56,724 nucleotides of DNA, from the NCBI GenBank assembly GCA_964383815.1, contig CAYLIC010000008.1, positions 1 to 56,724 of the forward strand. The letters run 5' to 3'. Below the pieces are notes generated by a model. The model was not told the DNA's origin. It saw only the letters and a list, made by a program, of their open reading frames with translations, and did no database searches. Shown here one piece after another: positions 25,049-33,407 of this stretch. The DNA comes from UBA11524 sp964383815 (GTDB lineage: Bacteria; Bacillota; Clostridia; Christensenellales; Aristaeellaceae). The first letter of the stretch is position 1, and every line of letters begins with the position of its first letter. A program made the position numbers and the translations under genes.

Positions 25049-25903
25049 ATGAACCTGTTTGTGAAGATCATCCAGGGCGCTCTGATTGGCGCGGGCGCAG
25101 TGCTGCCCGGCGTGTCCGGCGGTGTGCTGGCGGTGCTCTTTGGTGTATACAAGCCGCTGATGAAACTGCTGGCGCACCCGCTGAAGGAGTGGAAAAACAG
25201 CCTGATGCAGCTGTGGCCTATCCTGCTGGGTGTGGTGATTGGCTACATTGGCATTGCCAAGCTGCTGGCACAGGTGCTAACCACCTATGAGAGCCAGGCA
25301 CTGGCCCTGTTTGTGGGCATGACCATTGGCATTCTTCCCTCCCTGTTCCGCGAGGCGGGAGAGAAGGGTCGCGATCGGTCTGCGTGGGTGTCCATGGGCA
25401 TTGCGTTTGCTGTGGCTCTGGCGATTTTGATAGTTTGCCGGGTGATGCAGGTAACAATCGTTCCCAATTTCCTGTGGAACATGTTTGGTGGCTTCTGCCT
25501 GGTGCTGAGCATGATTGCCCCCGGTATGAGCTCCTCTGTGCTGCTGCTTCCCCTGACGGCAGTGAATACCGCAGGCCAGAAAATTACCCTATATACCCAT
25601 GTGACGGATGCTATTGGCAATATGGATTTTGCGGCGCTGCTGCCCATTGGCGTGGGTGCCCTGCTGACCCTTGTGCTGTTGACCCGTGTTATTGACTGGC
25701 TGCTGAACAACCACTACTCCGTTACCTTCCACGGCATCATTGGCATTGTGATTGCCGCAACCATTTTCACTGTGCCCACGGAGGCCTTTACCGCCGGCGT
25801 GTCCAGCTGCCTGGTGCACCTGCTGTTTGTGGTGCTGGGCGCCATTGCCACCCTGCTGCTGGATAAGTTTAACCAGAAGGTGGAGAAGCCAGAGGTGCAG
25901 TGA
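25049..25903 (+). CDS. popT: DUF368 membrane protein, PopT-type undecaprenyl-phosphate translocase (284 aa)
   Basis: The DUF368 family has been shown in other bacteria (PopT) to move undecaprenyl phosphate, the lipid carrier of cell-wall synthesis, back across the membrane. The family pattern is clear: GALIGAGAVLPGVSGGVLAVLFG at the N-terminus and the internal repeat LVLSMIAPGMSSSVLLLPL, both with the conserved PG-S motif in re-entrant loops, within about eight membrane segments. Length matches the family (about 270-300). The envelope enzyme gene at 25933 follows within 30 bp, so the pair is probably one operon. The function is transferred from the family, not shown here. Confidence 0.85.
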   Translation: MNLFVKIIQGALIGAGAVLPGVSGGVLAVLFGVYKPLMKLLAHPLKEWKNSLMQLWPILLGVVIGYIGIAKLLAQVLTTYESQALALFVGMTIGILPSLFREAGEKGRDRSAWVSMGIAFAVALAILIVCRVMQVTIVPNFLWNMFGGFCLVLSMIAPGMSSSVLLLPLTAVNTAGQKITLYTHVTDAIGNMDFAALLPIGVGALLTLVLLTRVIDWLLNNHYSVTFHGIIGIVIAATIFTVPTEAFTAGVSSCLVHLLFVVLGAIATLLLDKFNQKVEKPEVQ

Positions 25904-25932
25904 AGCAAAAACACCAAAGGAGGCTACCCCTC

Positions 25933-28326
25933 ATGAAACGCGTCATCCTCTTGCTGCTGCTTGCTTTTTTGCCTGTGCTGGGCCTGGCGGAAGGCCTTAC
26001 CCTTTCACCAAGCGCCGCCAGGAGCTATGCGGATAACAGCATAGAGGTTACCGCACCTGAGGCGGGGAGCCTCCTTTTGCGTGTGCTGGACGATTATAAT
26101 GTATACCGCACCATGGTTTTTCCCGTTCAGGCCGGTGTGAACACCCTCCACTGGGACGGCACGGCGGAAAACGGGGAAAAGATGACCGCCAGGGTCTATA
26201 CCCTCCAGGGTGAACTGACCACGGCGGCGGGCAGCTGCACCGCGGCGAGCGAAATCACCATTCAGCAGTGCCAGCGGGCCGTGCTGTTCGCCCTGCCCAG
26301 CGGGGACACCTGCTATCGAGAGGATGACAGCTGGTTTGTGGAGCTGTGCATGTCCCGGGAAGGGGACTACCAGGTGGAGGTATACAGCGCGGAGGACATG
26401 CAAACACCGCTGACCACCCAGAAAAAGGCCGGCAGCGGCGAACCCTTCAAGTTCCGCTGGAAGCCCAAGGATTTGCCTGCGGGCCGGTATGTGCTGCGCT
26501 TTTACGCCAGGCAAACGCCGGAATACGCCTTCGACGTGCCTGTGACCCTGGTGGATGGCTGCGCCATTGTGCCGGAGGTGACGGCGGGCACCTTTGCCAT
26601 GCCGTCCATGGAGGACAGCGATGAGGACATCTGGCGGATGATGATGGAGCCTTCCGTGGTTGTCAATCTGTCCAGCGCCACGGCGCACCAGAAGGTTTAC
26701 GCCCTGCCGGACAAGGGCAGCCAGGTGCTGGGCACCCTGCACGGCCTTTCCCAGGCGGTGCAGGTGGTGGCGCTGGGGGAGGACGGCTGGGCGAGAATTA
26801 CCGCCTGGAACCACGAGGACGGCTCTCCGGTGGACGGCTATGTGCCTGCGGAGCTGCTGACCATGGTGGAGCCAAACCGGGAATACGGCCTGCTGCTGGA
26901 CAAGAAAACGCAAACGATGGCGGTCTTTCACCAGGGCAAGCGGCTGACCACCCTGGATGTTTCCACCGGGCTGATGGCGAAGGACAAGCTCTTCCGGGAA
27001 ACGCCTGCGGGAGTATACCTGACCCTGGAGCACATGACCGGTTTTGCCAGCGAATCCTTCCACTACGAGTATCCCATCCGCTATGATGGCGGCAACCTGC
27101 TGCACCAGCTGGGCCTGAAAAAGCGCGGCGGCAGAAAGGATTTCTCCCTGCAGGTGCCGGAACTGGGCAGCAAGGCCTCCCATGGGTGCATCCGCCTGCC
27201 CAGCCAGGTGAACGCGGATGGCATCAACGCCTACTGGCTGTGGACGCACCTGCCCTACTACACCCGGCTCATAATCCTGGACGACCCGGAGCAGCGCGTG
27301 CTGAACCTTGCCATGGCAGAGGCAGGCATTACCGCCATGGATGCGGACATGCCCACGCCGGAGAAGACGCCGGGCATGGCGCTGGGGGACACGGAGATTG
27401 TGATTACCCTGGGCGGCGATGCGGTGATTGGCACCCGGGAAAGCTGGTGGAAGAGCGGCATATCCCTGCCCAGCTACCTGGAGGCCAAGGGCATGGCCTA
27501 CCCCTTCAGCGGCCTGTATGACATTTTCTCCCGGGATGATATGACCCTTGTGAACCTGGAATGCGTGCTGAAGGCGGATGGCAGGGATGAGGACAAGAGC
27601 AAACAGTGGCGCTTCCGCGGCCTGCCTGCATACACCCGGGTGCTGGCGGAAGGCGCCATTGAGCAGGTGAACATTGCCAACAACCACTACATTGACTATG
27701 GGGCCAGCGGAAAGGCTGCCACCCGGGCCGCCCTTGAGGAGGCCGGCATTCCCTACAGCGGCTATGGCTTTACCTATGTGTGGGAATGCAAAGGCCAGCG
27801 CATCGGCTTTGCCGGGTGCAGGGAAACAACCTACAAGCAGGACAGGGGTGTGATTGCCCGGGATATTGCCGCGCTGCAGGAGCAAGGCTGCCAGGTCATC
27901 ATCTACACCTGCCACTGGGGCCGGGAGTACAGCGGCGGACACAACAGCCTGCAGGAGAAAATGGCCCGTGTGGCTGCGGAGGCTGGCGCCAGCGTGGTGG
28001 TGGGCGGTCACCCCCATGTGGTGCAGGGCGTTGATGCCATAAATGGTGTGCCGGTGCTCTACAGCCTGGGCAACCTGATGTTTGGCGGCACCCATGACAT
28101 GACAACCTTCGATGCCACCCTGGCCCGAATCCGCCTGCGCTTTGACGAGGGCGAATACCAGGGCTGCGGGCTGGAGCTGATACCCATTCTCACCAGCGGC
28201 GCCGCACCGGCAAACGATTTCCGCCCGGTGGTGGCGGAGGGTGCGGACAGGGAGCGCATCCTGACCAAAATCCAGGTGGACAGCAGCATGTGGCTGACAG
28301 AGGACATGTGGTTCCCTGCAGAATAA
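25933..28326 (+). CDS. Secreted L,D-transpeptidase (YkuD) fused to CapA-type phosphoesterase domain (797 aa)
   Basis: ATG 25933 follows AAAGGAGG. The signal peptide ends near LGLAEG (about 21). Two beta-sandwich modules (about 30-110 and 120-205, the first FlgD-Ig-like: HWDGTAENGEKMTARVYT) precede an SH3-like domain (about 240-310). A YkuD L,D-transpeptidase domain (about 315-455) follows with the catalytic motif SHGCIRLPSQV (Cys about 419). The last 300 residues (from about 485) are a CapA/PGA_cap metallophosphatase-like domain with LGGDAVIG, TLVNLECVL, NIANNHYIDYG, CHWGREY, GGHPHVVQGV and YSLGNLMFGG, a full metal-binding set. YkuD enzymes cross-link peptidoglycan; CapA proteins handle poly-glutamate capsule. 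The fusion suggests attachment of a polymer to the wall (inference). Confidence 0.88.
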   Translation: MKRVILLLLLAFLPVLGLAEGLTLSPSAARSYADNSIEVTAPEAGSLLLRVLDDYNVYRTMVFPVQAGVNTLHWDGTAENGEKMTARVYTLQGELTTAAGSCTAASEITIQQCQRAVLFALPSGDTCYREDDSWFVELCMSREGDYQVEVYSAEDMQTPLTTQKKAGSGEPFKFRWKPKDLPAGRYVLRFYARQTPEYAFDVPVTLVDGCAIVPEVTAGTFAMPSMEDSDEDIWRMMMEPSVVVNLSSATAHQKVYALPDKGSQVLGTLHGLSQAVQVVALGEDGWARITAWNHEDGSPVDGYVPAELLTMVEPNREYGLLLDKKTQTMAVFHQGKRLTTLDVSTGLMAKDKLFRETPAGVYLTLEHMTGFASESFHYEYPIRYDGGNLLHQLGLKKRGGRKDFSLQVPELGSKASHGCIRLPSQVNADGINAYWLWTHLPYYTRLIILDDPEQRVLNLAMAEAGITAMDADMPTPEKTPGMALGDTEIVITLGGDAVIGTRESWWKSGISLPSYLEAKGMAYPFSGLYDIFSRDDMTLVNLECVLKADGRDEDKSKQWRFRGLPAYTRVLAEGAIEQVNIANNHYIDYGASGKAATRAALEEAGIPYSGYGFTYVWECKGQRIGFAGCRETTYKQDRGVIARDIAALQEQGCQVIIYTCHWGREYSGGHNSLQEKMARVAAEAGASVVVGGHPHVVQGVDAINGVPVLYSLGNLMFGGTHDMTTFDATLARIRLRFDEGEYQGCGLELIPILTSGAAPANDFRPVVAEGADRERILTKIQVDSSMWLTEDMWFPAE

Positions 28327-28360
28327 AAAGAAGGCTTGTTCCGGTGCGGAGCAAGCCTTC
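28325..28360 (-). terminator. Terminator of ispDF (shared with the convergent YkuD-CapA gene)
   Basis: 13-bp stem GAAGGCTTGTTCC / GGAGCAAGCCTTC (one G-U) with a 5-nt loop, and five T on the minus strand (28325-28329). It sits between convergent genes. Confidence 0.85.
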
Positions 28361-28365
28361 CTGCA

Positions 28366-29529
28366 TTATAGGGTTTGCAGCAGGCACACGGCCTGGGCGC
28401 TGATGCCTTCCTCCCGGCCCTCGAAGCCAAGGCCTTCGGTGGTTGTGGCCTTCACATTGACCCTTTCCAAGGGAAGATTCAGCGCACAGGCCACGTTTTC
28501 ACGCATTTGAGGGATGTGGGGCAGCAGCTTGGGCCTTTGTGCCACAATGGTAACATCTGCATTAACCACCCGCAGGCGGTGTTCATCCAGGAGCGCCACC
28601 ACCCGGGACAAAAGCGCCATGGAGGAAATACCCCTGTAACGCTCGTCCGTGTCCGGAAAGTGCCTGCCAATGTCCCCCAGGGCGGCAGCGCCCAGCATGG
28701 CGTCCATCAGGGCGTGGAGCGCCACATCGGCATCGCTGTGGCCCAGAAGGCCTGTGGTGTGCGGCACCGTAACGCCGCAGAGTATCAGCGGACGGCCCGG
28801 TACCAGCCGGTGCACGTCGTATCCCTGGCCTACCCTGAGGGCGGGCAAGCCGGGCATGCTGCTCAGCATTGCTTCTGCCATTGTCATATCCTCCGGTGTT
28901 GTCAGCTTGATATTGCGGCGGTGGCCTTCCGTCAGCTGCACGCGCAGGCCCATGTGCTCCAGCAGGGAGGCATCATCCGTGCCCAGGTAGCCTTCCGCCT
29001 GGGCGGCCAGGTGGGCGCGGCGGATCAGCTCCACCCGGAAGGCCTGGGGCGTCTGCACGGCCCGCAGGCTGGCCCTGTCCGGCGTGGCGGCAACGCGCCA
29101 GCCCTCGTCCGCCTGCTTGATGGTGTCCACCACAGGCACCGCTGCCACGCCGCTGCCGCAGCGCTGGGCGGCCTCCATGGCACGGCGGATGGTGCCCTCA
29201 TCCACCAGGCAGCGGGCGCCATCATGGATGAGCACATGGGTAACCTCCGGCGGCAGTGCCTGCAGGCCATGCCACACGGAGGCCTGGCGGGTATCGCCGC
29301 CGGGAACGATGCACATGGGGCTGGGAAACGCACCGGAGGCAGTCAGATCGGCACGGATCGCCGCCTGGTCCTCCGGGCGGGAAACAACCACCATACCATC
29401 AGCCAGGCCGGCAAAGGCGCGGGCAGCCCGGGAGAGCACGCTTTCCCGGCCCAGGGGGAGGAGCACCTTGTTCCTGCCTGCGCCCATGCGGGCGCCGCTG
29501 CCGCCTGCCAGCAAGATTACATACCACAT
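28366..29529 (-). CDS. ispDF: Bifunctional IspD/IspF of the MEP isoprenoid pathway (387 aa)
   Basis: The N-terminal half (about 1-225) is 2-C-methyl-D-erythritol 4-phosphate cytidylyltransferase: ILLAGGSGARMGAGRNKVLL, LIHDGARCLV and TDDASLLEHMG. The C-terminal half (about 230-387) is 2,4-cyclodiphosphate synthase: GQGYDVHRLVPGRPLILCGV, the zinc motif GLLGHSDADVALHALMDAML and GDIGRHFPDTD. The two enzymes catalyse non-adjacent steps of isopentenyl diphosphate synthesis. Fused IspDF is known from alpha- and epsilon-proteobacteria and some Firmicutes. It is last in the hup-rqcP-ispDF run, 12 bp after rqcP. It supplies the C55 carrier used by the envelope genes at 25049-28326. Confidence 0.96.
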   Translation of the reverse strand: MWYVILLAGGSGARMGAGRNKVLLPLGRESVLSRAARAFAGLADGMVVVSRPEDQAAIRADLTASGAFPSPMCIVPGGDTRQASVWHGLQALPPEVTHVLIHDGARCLVDEGTIRRAMEAAQRCGSGVAAVPVVDTIKQADEGWRVAATPDRASLRAVQTPQAFRVELIRRAHLAAQAEGYLGTDDASLLEHMGLRVQLTEGHRRNIKLTTPEDMTMAEAMLSSMPGLPALRVGQGYDVHRLVPGRPLILCGVTVPHTTGLLGHSDADVALHALMDAMLGAAALGDIGRHFPDTDERYRGISSMALLSRVVALLDEHRLRVVNADVTIVAQRPKLLPHIPQMRENVACALNLPLERVNVKATTTEGLGFEGREEGISAQAVCLLQTL

Positions 29530-29541
29530 GGCAGGCCTCCG

Positions 29542-29814
29542 TCAGTTCCGCTGGGCGGAAACGCCCTCGTCCTCCTGGAGGATGCGATACATGTCCGCTG
29601 CACCCTCCTTGCGGACGGTTTCGGCAATGGAGAGAATTTCATACTGTCCGTACCTGTCGCCAAAGCGGATGGTGAGCCTATCGCCCACGCTGACCTCCGC
29701 GCCGGGCTTTGCCACCTTGCCGTTCAGGCTGACGCGCCCGCCGGAGCAGGCCTCGTTGGCAACGGTGCGGCGCTTGATGATGCGGGAAACCTTCAGGTAT
29801 TTGTCCAAACGCAT
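29542..29814 (-). CDS. rqcP: RNA-binding S4 domain protein RqcP/YabO (90 aa)
   Basis: A small S4-domain protein. RqcP binds stalled 50S-peptidyl-tRNA complexes and drives C-terminal alanine tailing in ribosome-associated quality control. The S4 fold is complete: MRLDKYLKVSRIIKRRTVAN, SGGRVSLNGKVAKPGAEVSVGD. ATG 29814 is six bases after AGGAGG. It follows hup and a hairpin terminator, and sits near yabN, as yabO does in Bacillus (spoVT-yabM-yabN-yabO). Confidence 0.92.
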   Translation of the reverse strand: MRLDKYLKVSRIIKRRTVANEACSGGRVSLNGKVAKPGAEVSVGDRLTIRFGDRYGQYEILSIAETVRKEGAADMYRILQEDEGVSAQRN

Positions 29815-29841
29815 AAGCAACCTCCTGATGGGGGATAGAAG

Positions 29842-29867
29842 AAAAGCCCGCAGGCGAACCCGCGGGC
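29842..29867 (-). terminator. Terminator/attenuator between hup and rqcP
   Basis: Minus strand: GCCCGCGGG (29859-29867), loop TTCG, CCTGCGGGC (29846-29854), then four T. It lies 19 bp after the hup stop and just before the rqcP Shine-Dalgarno, so part of the transcripts may read through. Confidence 0.85.
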
Positions 29868-29885
29868 GGAATATCCATGCTACAA

Positions 29886-30161
29886 TTACTTGTTGACGGA
29901 ATCCTTCAGAGCCTTGCCAGCCTTGAAGACGGGAGCCTTGGAGGCCTCAATCTTGATTTCCTCGCCGGTGCGGGGGTTGCGGGCGGTGCGGGCGGGACGG
30001 GCCTTCACCTCATAGGAGCCGAAGCCAACAATCTGGATCTTCTCACCCTGGGCCAGCGCCTCGGACACAACGTCAACAAAGGCGTTCAGAGCCTTCTCGG
30101 CATCCTTCTTGGCAAAGCCGGTCTTGGCGGCCAGGGCAGCGGTCAGTTCAGTCTTGTTCAT
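29886..30161 (-). CDS. hup: HU-family nucleoid protein (91 aa)
   Basis: Histone-like DNA-bending dimer. MNKTELTAALAAKTGFAKKD and the arm IQIVGFGSYEVKARPARTAR, then NPRTGEEIKIEASKAPVFKAGK match HU end to end at the normal length. ATG 30161 follows AAGGAGG at 7 bp. It has its own promoter inside the end of yabN (30284-30311) and a structured leader. The yabN-hup-rqcP order is conserved in Clostridia. Confidence 0.97.
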   Translation of the reverse strand: MNKTELTAALAAKTGFAKKDAEKALNAFVDVVSEALAQGEKIQIVGFGSYEVKARPARTARNPRTGEEIKIEASKAPVFKAGKALKDSVNK

Positions 30162-30186
30162 GGGTATTTCCTCCTTGTAATTTCGT

Positions 30187-30228
30187 AGGACATGTGTCCT
30201 TGCATGCGGCGGGTGAACAGGCACCCGC
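30187..30228 (-). promoter_or_regulatory. Two inverted repeats in the hup leader
   Basis: AGGACA-TG-TGTCCT (30187-30200) is a perfect 14-bp inverted repeat 26 bp before the hup start. Upstream of it, GCGGGTG / CACCCGC (30209-30228, 6-nt loop) forms a stem with no T-tract. Either may control hup expression. Confidence 0.4.
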
Positions 30229-30239
30229 AAATTTCAGGG

Positions 30240-31703
30240 TCAAGCCTCCGGGCAGCTGTGCTGCTGGGATTTGACCTGATTCCAGTATACATCCATTTCG
30301 CTCAAAGTCAAGTCTTTCAACGATTTTCCGGCAGAAATAATAAGATTTTCCATGGCTGTGAACCGGGAAATAAACTTCTCCGTGGCCCGGGAAAGCACTT
30401 CCTCCGCATCCAGGCCGCACAGGCGGGTAACATTCACGCAGGAGAAAAGCAGGTCGCCCAGCTCCTCGGCAGGGTCGCGGCGGGCGTCCAGCTCGGCCTG
30501 TACCTCCCGGGCTTCCTCATGCACCTTGGGCAGGGCGGCGGCGGCGCTGTCCCAGTCGAAGCCCACGTCCGCGGCCTTCTTCTGCACCTTTGTGGCCCGC
30601 ATCAGGCCGGGAAGCGCCCGGGAAACATCCGCCAGCACGGCACCCTGGGTAGTCAGGTGCTTTTCCGCCTTTTTCAGGCGCTCCCAGCTGGCGGAAACCT
30701 CCTCCGCCGTGGTGCAATGCTCCCCGCCGAAAATGTGGGCGTGGCGGTAGAGCATTTTCCGGCAAATGGCGGTGGTTACGTCACCTATGCCAAACTCCCC
30801 ATAGCTTTCGCTCACGCTGGCGTGGAACACCACCTGCAAAAGCACATCGCCCAATTCATCCGCCAGCTGGTCGGGATCCTCCCCGTCAATGGCGGCAGCG
30901 GCCTCGTAGGCCTCCTCAATGAGATATTTCCGCAGGCTTTGGTGGGTCTGCTGCCTGTCCCAGGGGCAGCCGTCCTCACCCCGGAGGATGGACAGCAGGT
31001 TCACCAGGTCGGCAAAGCAATACCGCTGGCGCTGCTGCATGGGCACGGCAGGCAGATACACTGCCACGGTATGGTCGTAGGTGCGCTGGCGGTCCAGCTC
31101 CATCAGGGGGATGGTGCGGGGCCTGCGGTGGGCCTTGACGGCGGAGGGAAAGAGGGTGACGGGCATTTCGTCATCGTAGAGCTGGGTGAGCCACAGCTTC
31201 ACCATGCCTGCCAGCACGGGTGAATCAATCTCCGTTACCAGCAGCGGCATGCTGGGATCCGGCTGGGCAGCGGCGCAGGCGCTGGCAGGCAGCGTGCGCA
31301 GGCCGCTGGCGTTGGCCAGGGGCAGCGCACTGAGGCAGGCATCCGCCCTGGACACGCCGGGCAGGCAGGCCAGCAGGCCGTCCTCCGGCTGAGAGGCCGC
31401 CAGCGCGGAAACGGAGCCATCGTTGGTGGCGTCCATGACGGCGTAGGTCACCGGGCAGCGGGCAGCCTCGCCCCACAGGGTTTCCGCCATGGCGGCGTGA
31501 AGCCGGTCGAAATCCTCATACCTGTCGTACATATCATCCAGGGTGGTGAAGGGAATGCCCTGCTCCCGCAGCCAGGCGGCGGCGGCGTGGCGCTCCGTCC
31601 GCAAAATCAGGCACCTGGCCTGGCGGAGTGCATCGGCTGCCTGCAGGGTCATCAGGCCCGGGTCACCGGGGCCGAGGGGGACAACGGTAATGCTTGGTTT
31701 CAT
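30240..31703 (-). CDS. yabN: YabN: tetrapyrrole-methylase-like domain fused to MazG pyrophosphohydrolase (487 aa)
   Basis: The N-terminal 230 residues are an SAM-dependent tetrapyrrole (corrin/porphyrin) methylase-like domain beginning ITVVPLGPGDPGLMTLQAAD. The rest is a MazG nucleotide pyrophosphohydrolase with the metal-binding pattern LIEEAYEAAAAI then LADELGDVLLQVVFH. A second helical MazG-like region ends at SEMDVYWNQVK. MazG hydrolyses nucleoside triphosphates, including damaged ones. The fusion is the standard Firmicute YabN and has normal length. It starts 9 bp after the flippase gene, matching yabM-yabN of Bacillus. Confidence 0.95.
   Translation of the reverse strand: MKPSITVVPLGPGDPGLMTLQAADALRQARCLILRTERHAAAAWLREQGIPFTTLDDMYDRYEDFDRLHAAMAETLWGEAARCPVTYAVMDATNDGSVSALAASQPEDGLLACLPGVSRADACLSALPLANASGLRTLPASACAAAQPDPSMPLLVTEIDSPVLAGMVKLWLTQLYDDEMPVTLFPSAVKAHRRPRTIPLMELDRQRTYDHTVAVYLPAVPMQQRQRYCFADLVNLLSILRGEDGCPWDRQQTHQSLRKYLIEEAYEAAAAIDGEDPDQLADELGDVLLQVVFHASVSESYGEFGIGDVTTAICRKMLYRHAHIFGGEHCTTAEEVSASWERLKKAEKHLTTQGAVLADVSRALPGLMRATKVQKKAADVGFDWDSAAAALPKVHEEAREVQAELDARRDPAEELGDLLFSCVNVTRLCGLDAEEVLSRATEKFISRFTAMENLIISAGKSLKDLTLSEMDVYWNQVKSQQHSCPEA
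30284..30311 (-). promoter_or_regulatory. hup promoter inside the yabN 3' end
   Basis: Minus strand: TTGACT (30306-30311), 16-bp spacer, TATACT (30284-30289). It gives hup expression independent of the upstream genes. Confidence 0.7.
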
Positions 31704-31712
31704 AGGCGTACC

Positions 31713-33326
31713 TCAGGCTTTCTTCTTGCGCTTGAAGGCGCGGAAATCATCCATGGAAACGGCCTTCACAGCCAGCGCGGCAGCAACGTAGACCATAATG
31801 CCCACGGCAACCTCCAGCAGGGTAAACAGCCGCCCGCCGGGCAACAGCAGCCGCAGGCCCAGCACCACCACACCCATGGCAGCGGTGGCTATGCCGGGCC
31901 GCACCAGCCAACCCATCCAGTTGAACTTCAGTTTGGTGTACTTCAGCACATAGTACATATTCGGCACCAGGGACACGGTGTAGCACACGATGGATGCAAT
32001 GGGCGCACCGTGAATGCCCACGCCGGGCATGCCCACCAGCAGGTAGTTGAGGGCAATCTTGCAGGCCACGCCGGCGATAAGCGTGTACATGGGAATGCGC
32101 TGCTTGCCAAGGCCCTGAAGGATGCTGGTGGTGGCCTGCACCAGGGTGAACAGCACAACGGTCAGGCTGGACACCGCCAGCAGCTGCCCGCCGACAATCA
32201 GGTGCTCCTCGGCTGTGGTGTTCTCGTACAGGAAGCGCATAATCGGCTCCGCCAGCACGCTCATGCCGATGGAGCAGGGAAGCCCGATGAGGAAGGCAAA
32301 GCGCAGACCCAGGTCGCTCTGGCGGCGGACGCCCTCGGCATCATCCACCGCCCGGGCGGAGGAAATGGCAGGCACCAGCGACATGCTGACAGCCAGCGCC
32401 AGCGCCGTGGGAATATTGATAATGCGGATCACCGTGCCGGTGAACAGGCCATACAGCTCCTGGGCGGCATCACGGGTGTGGCCTGCCGTTTGCAGGCGAC
32501 CCATGAGCATGGCGCTATCGATAAACTGGGACAGGGGAACGATGCACGCGCCAATGGTGATGGGAATGGAGATGAGCAGCAGCTGCTTGCCCAGGGCCTT
32601 GCCGGAAGCAGGCTCATCGATGGCAAGCTGGGGACGCTGGGCAAAAGCTGCGCGGCGGCGCATGTACAGCACCAGCATATACAGGAAGGCGGCTGCCTCG
32701 GCAATGGTGGTGCCCAGCAGTGCACCGGCGGCGCCATAGGCAGCGGCGTAGATGGGTGCCTCCAGCCGGACATCCATGCCGGCGCCCACCTGGCTGCCCA
32801 GCCAGGCCAGAGGCAGCGCGATGGCAACCTTGCCTACCTGCTCAATCAGCTGGCTGACGGCGGTGGGTGCCATGTTCTGCTGGCCCTGCATAAAGCCGCG
32901 GAAGGCGGAGAGCATGCACACCAGCAGCACACAGGGTGCAATGACCTGGAAGCCCGGCAGGCTTTCGGGAATTTCCACCACTGTGGCAGAAAGATAACCG
33001 CTGGCGGAGAAGATGATCAGCGTGGCGATGCAGCCAAGCACCGTCAGCAGCAGCAGCGCCGTGCGGAAAACCTGCCTGGCACTGCGGGGATCATCCTTGG
33101 CCAGGGAGTGAGCCACCAGCCGGCTGACAGCCACCGGCAGGCCTGCGGAGGAAATGGTCAGCAGCAGGTTGTAGGTTGGGAAAACAGCATTGTATACCCC
33201 CAGACCCTTCATGCCAATCATCCATTGCAGTGGAATGGAGAACAGCACGCCCACCAGCTTGCAGATAATGCCGGACAGGCCCAGAACGGTCATGCCGCCA
33301 ACGATGGACTTGGTTTGCTTTGCCAT
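31713..33326 (-). CDS. SpoVB/YabM/MurJ-like lipid or polysaccharide flippase (537 aa)
   Basis: A polysaccharide-transport protein of the MOP superfamily with about 14 membrane segments. It has the SpoVB-type N-terminus (KSIVGGMTVLGLSGIICKLVGVLFSIP) and the conserved GVYNAVFPTYNLLLTISSAGLPVAVSRLVA block. Such proteins flip lipid-linked wall precursors or glycans across the membrane; the YabM/SpoVB branch is linked to spore cortex and wall synthesis. ATG 33326 follows AAGGAAG at 6 bp. It is first of the yabMN pair. Which of MurJ, SpoVB or YabM it replaces cannot be told by eye. Confidence 0.88.
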   Translation of the reverse strand: MAKQTKSIVGGMTVLGLSGIICKLVGVLFSIPLQWMIGMKGLGVYNAVFPTYNLLLTISSAGLPVAVSRLVAHSLAKDDPRSARQVFRTALLLLTVLGCIATLIIFSASGYLSATVVEIPESLPGFQVIAPCVLLVCMLSAFRGFMQGQQNMAPTAVSQLIEQVGKVAIALPLAWLGSQVGAGMDVRLEAPIYAAAYGAAGALLGTTIAEAAAFLYMLVLYMRRRAAFAQRPQLAIDEPASGKALGKQLLLISIPITIGACIVPLSQFIDSAMLMGRLQTAGHTRDAAQELYGLFTGTVIRIINIPTALALAVSMSLVPAISSARAVDDAEGVRRQSDLGLRFAFLIGLPCSIGMSVLAEPIMRFLYENTTAEEHLIVGGQLLAVSSLTVVLFTLVQATTSILQGLGKQRIPMYTLIAGVACKIALNYLLVGMPGVGIHGAPIASIVCYTVSLVPNMYYVLKYTKLKFNWMGWLVRPGIATAAMGVVVLGLRLLLPGGRLFTLLEVAVGIMVYVAAALAVKAVSMDDFRAFKRKKKA

Positions 33327-33362
33327 ACAATCTTCCTTTGCTATGGGATATTTCACCCACCC

Positions 33363-33391
33363 ATTATACGCCCAAGGGAGGCATGACACAA
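33363..33391 (-). promoter_or_regulatory. Promoter of the flippase-yabN operon
   Basis: Minus strand: TTGTGT (33386-33391), 17-bp spacer, TATAAT (33363-33368). Confidence 0.75.
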
Positions 33392-33407
33392 GCAAAAACA
33401 GAAACTT

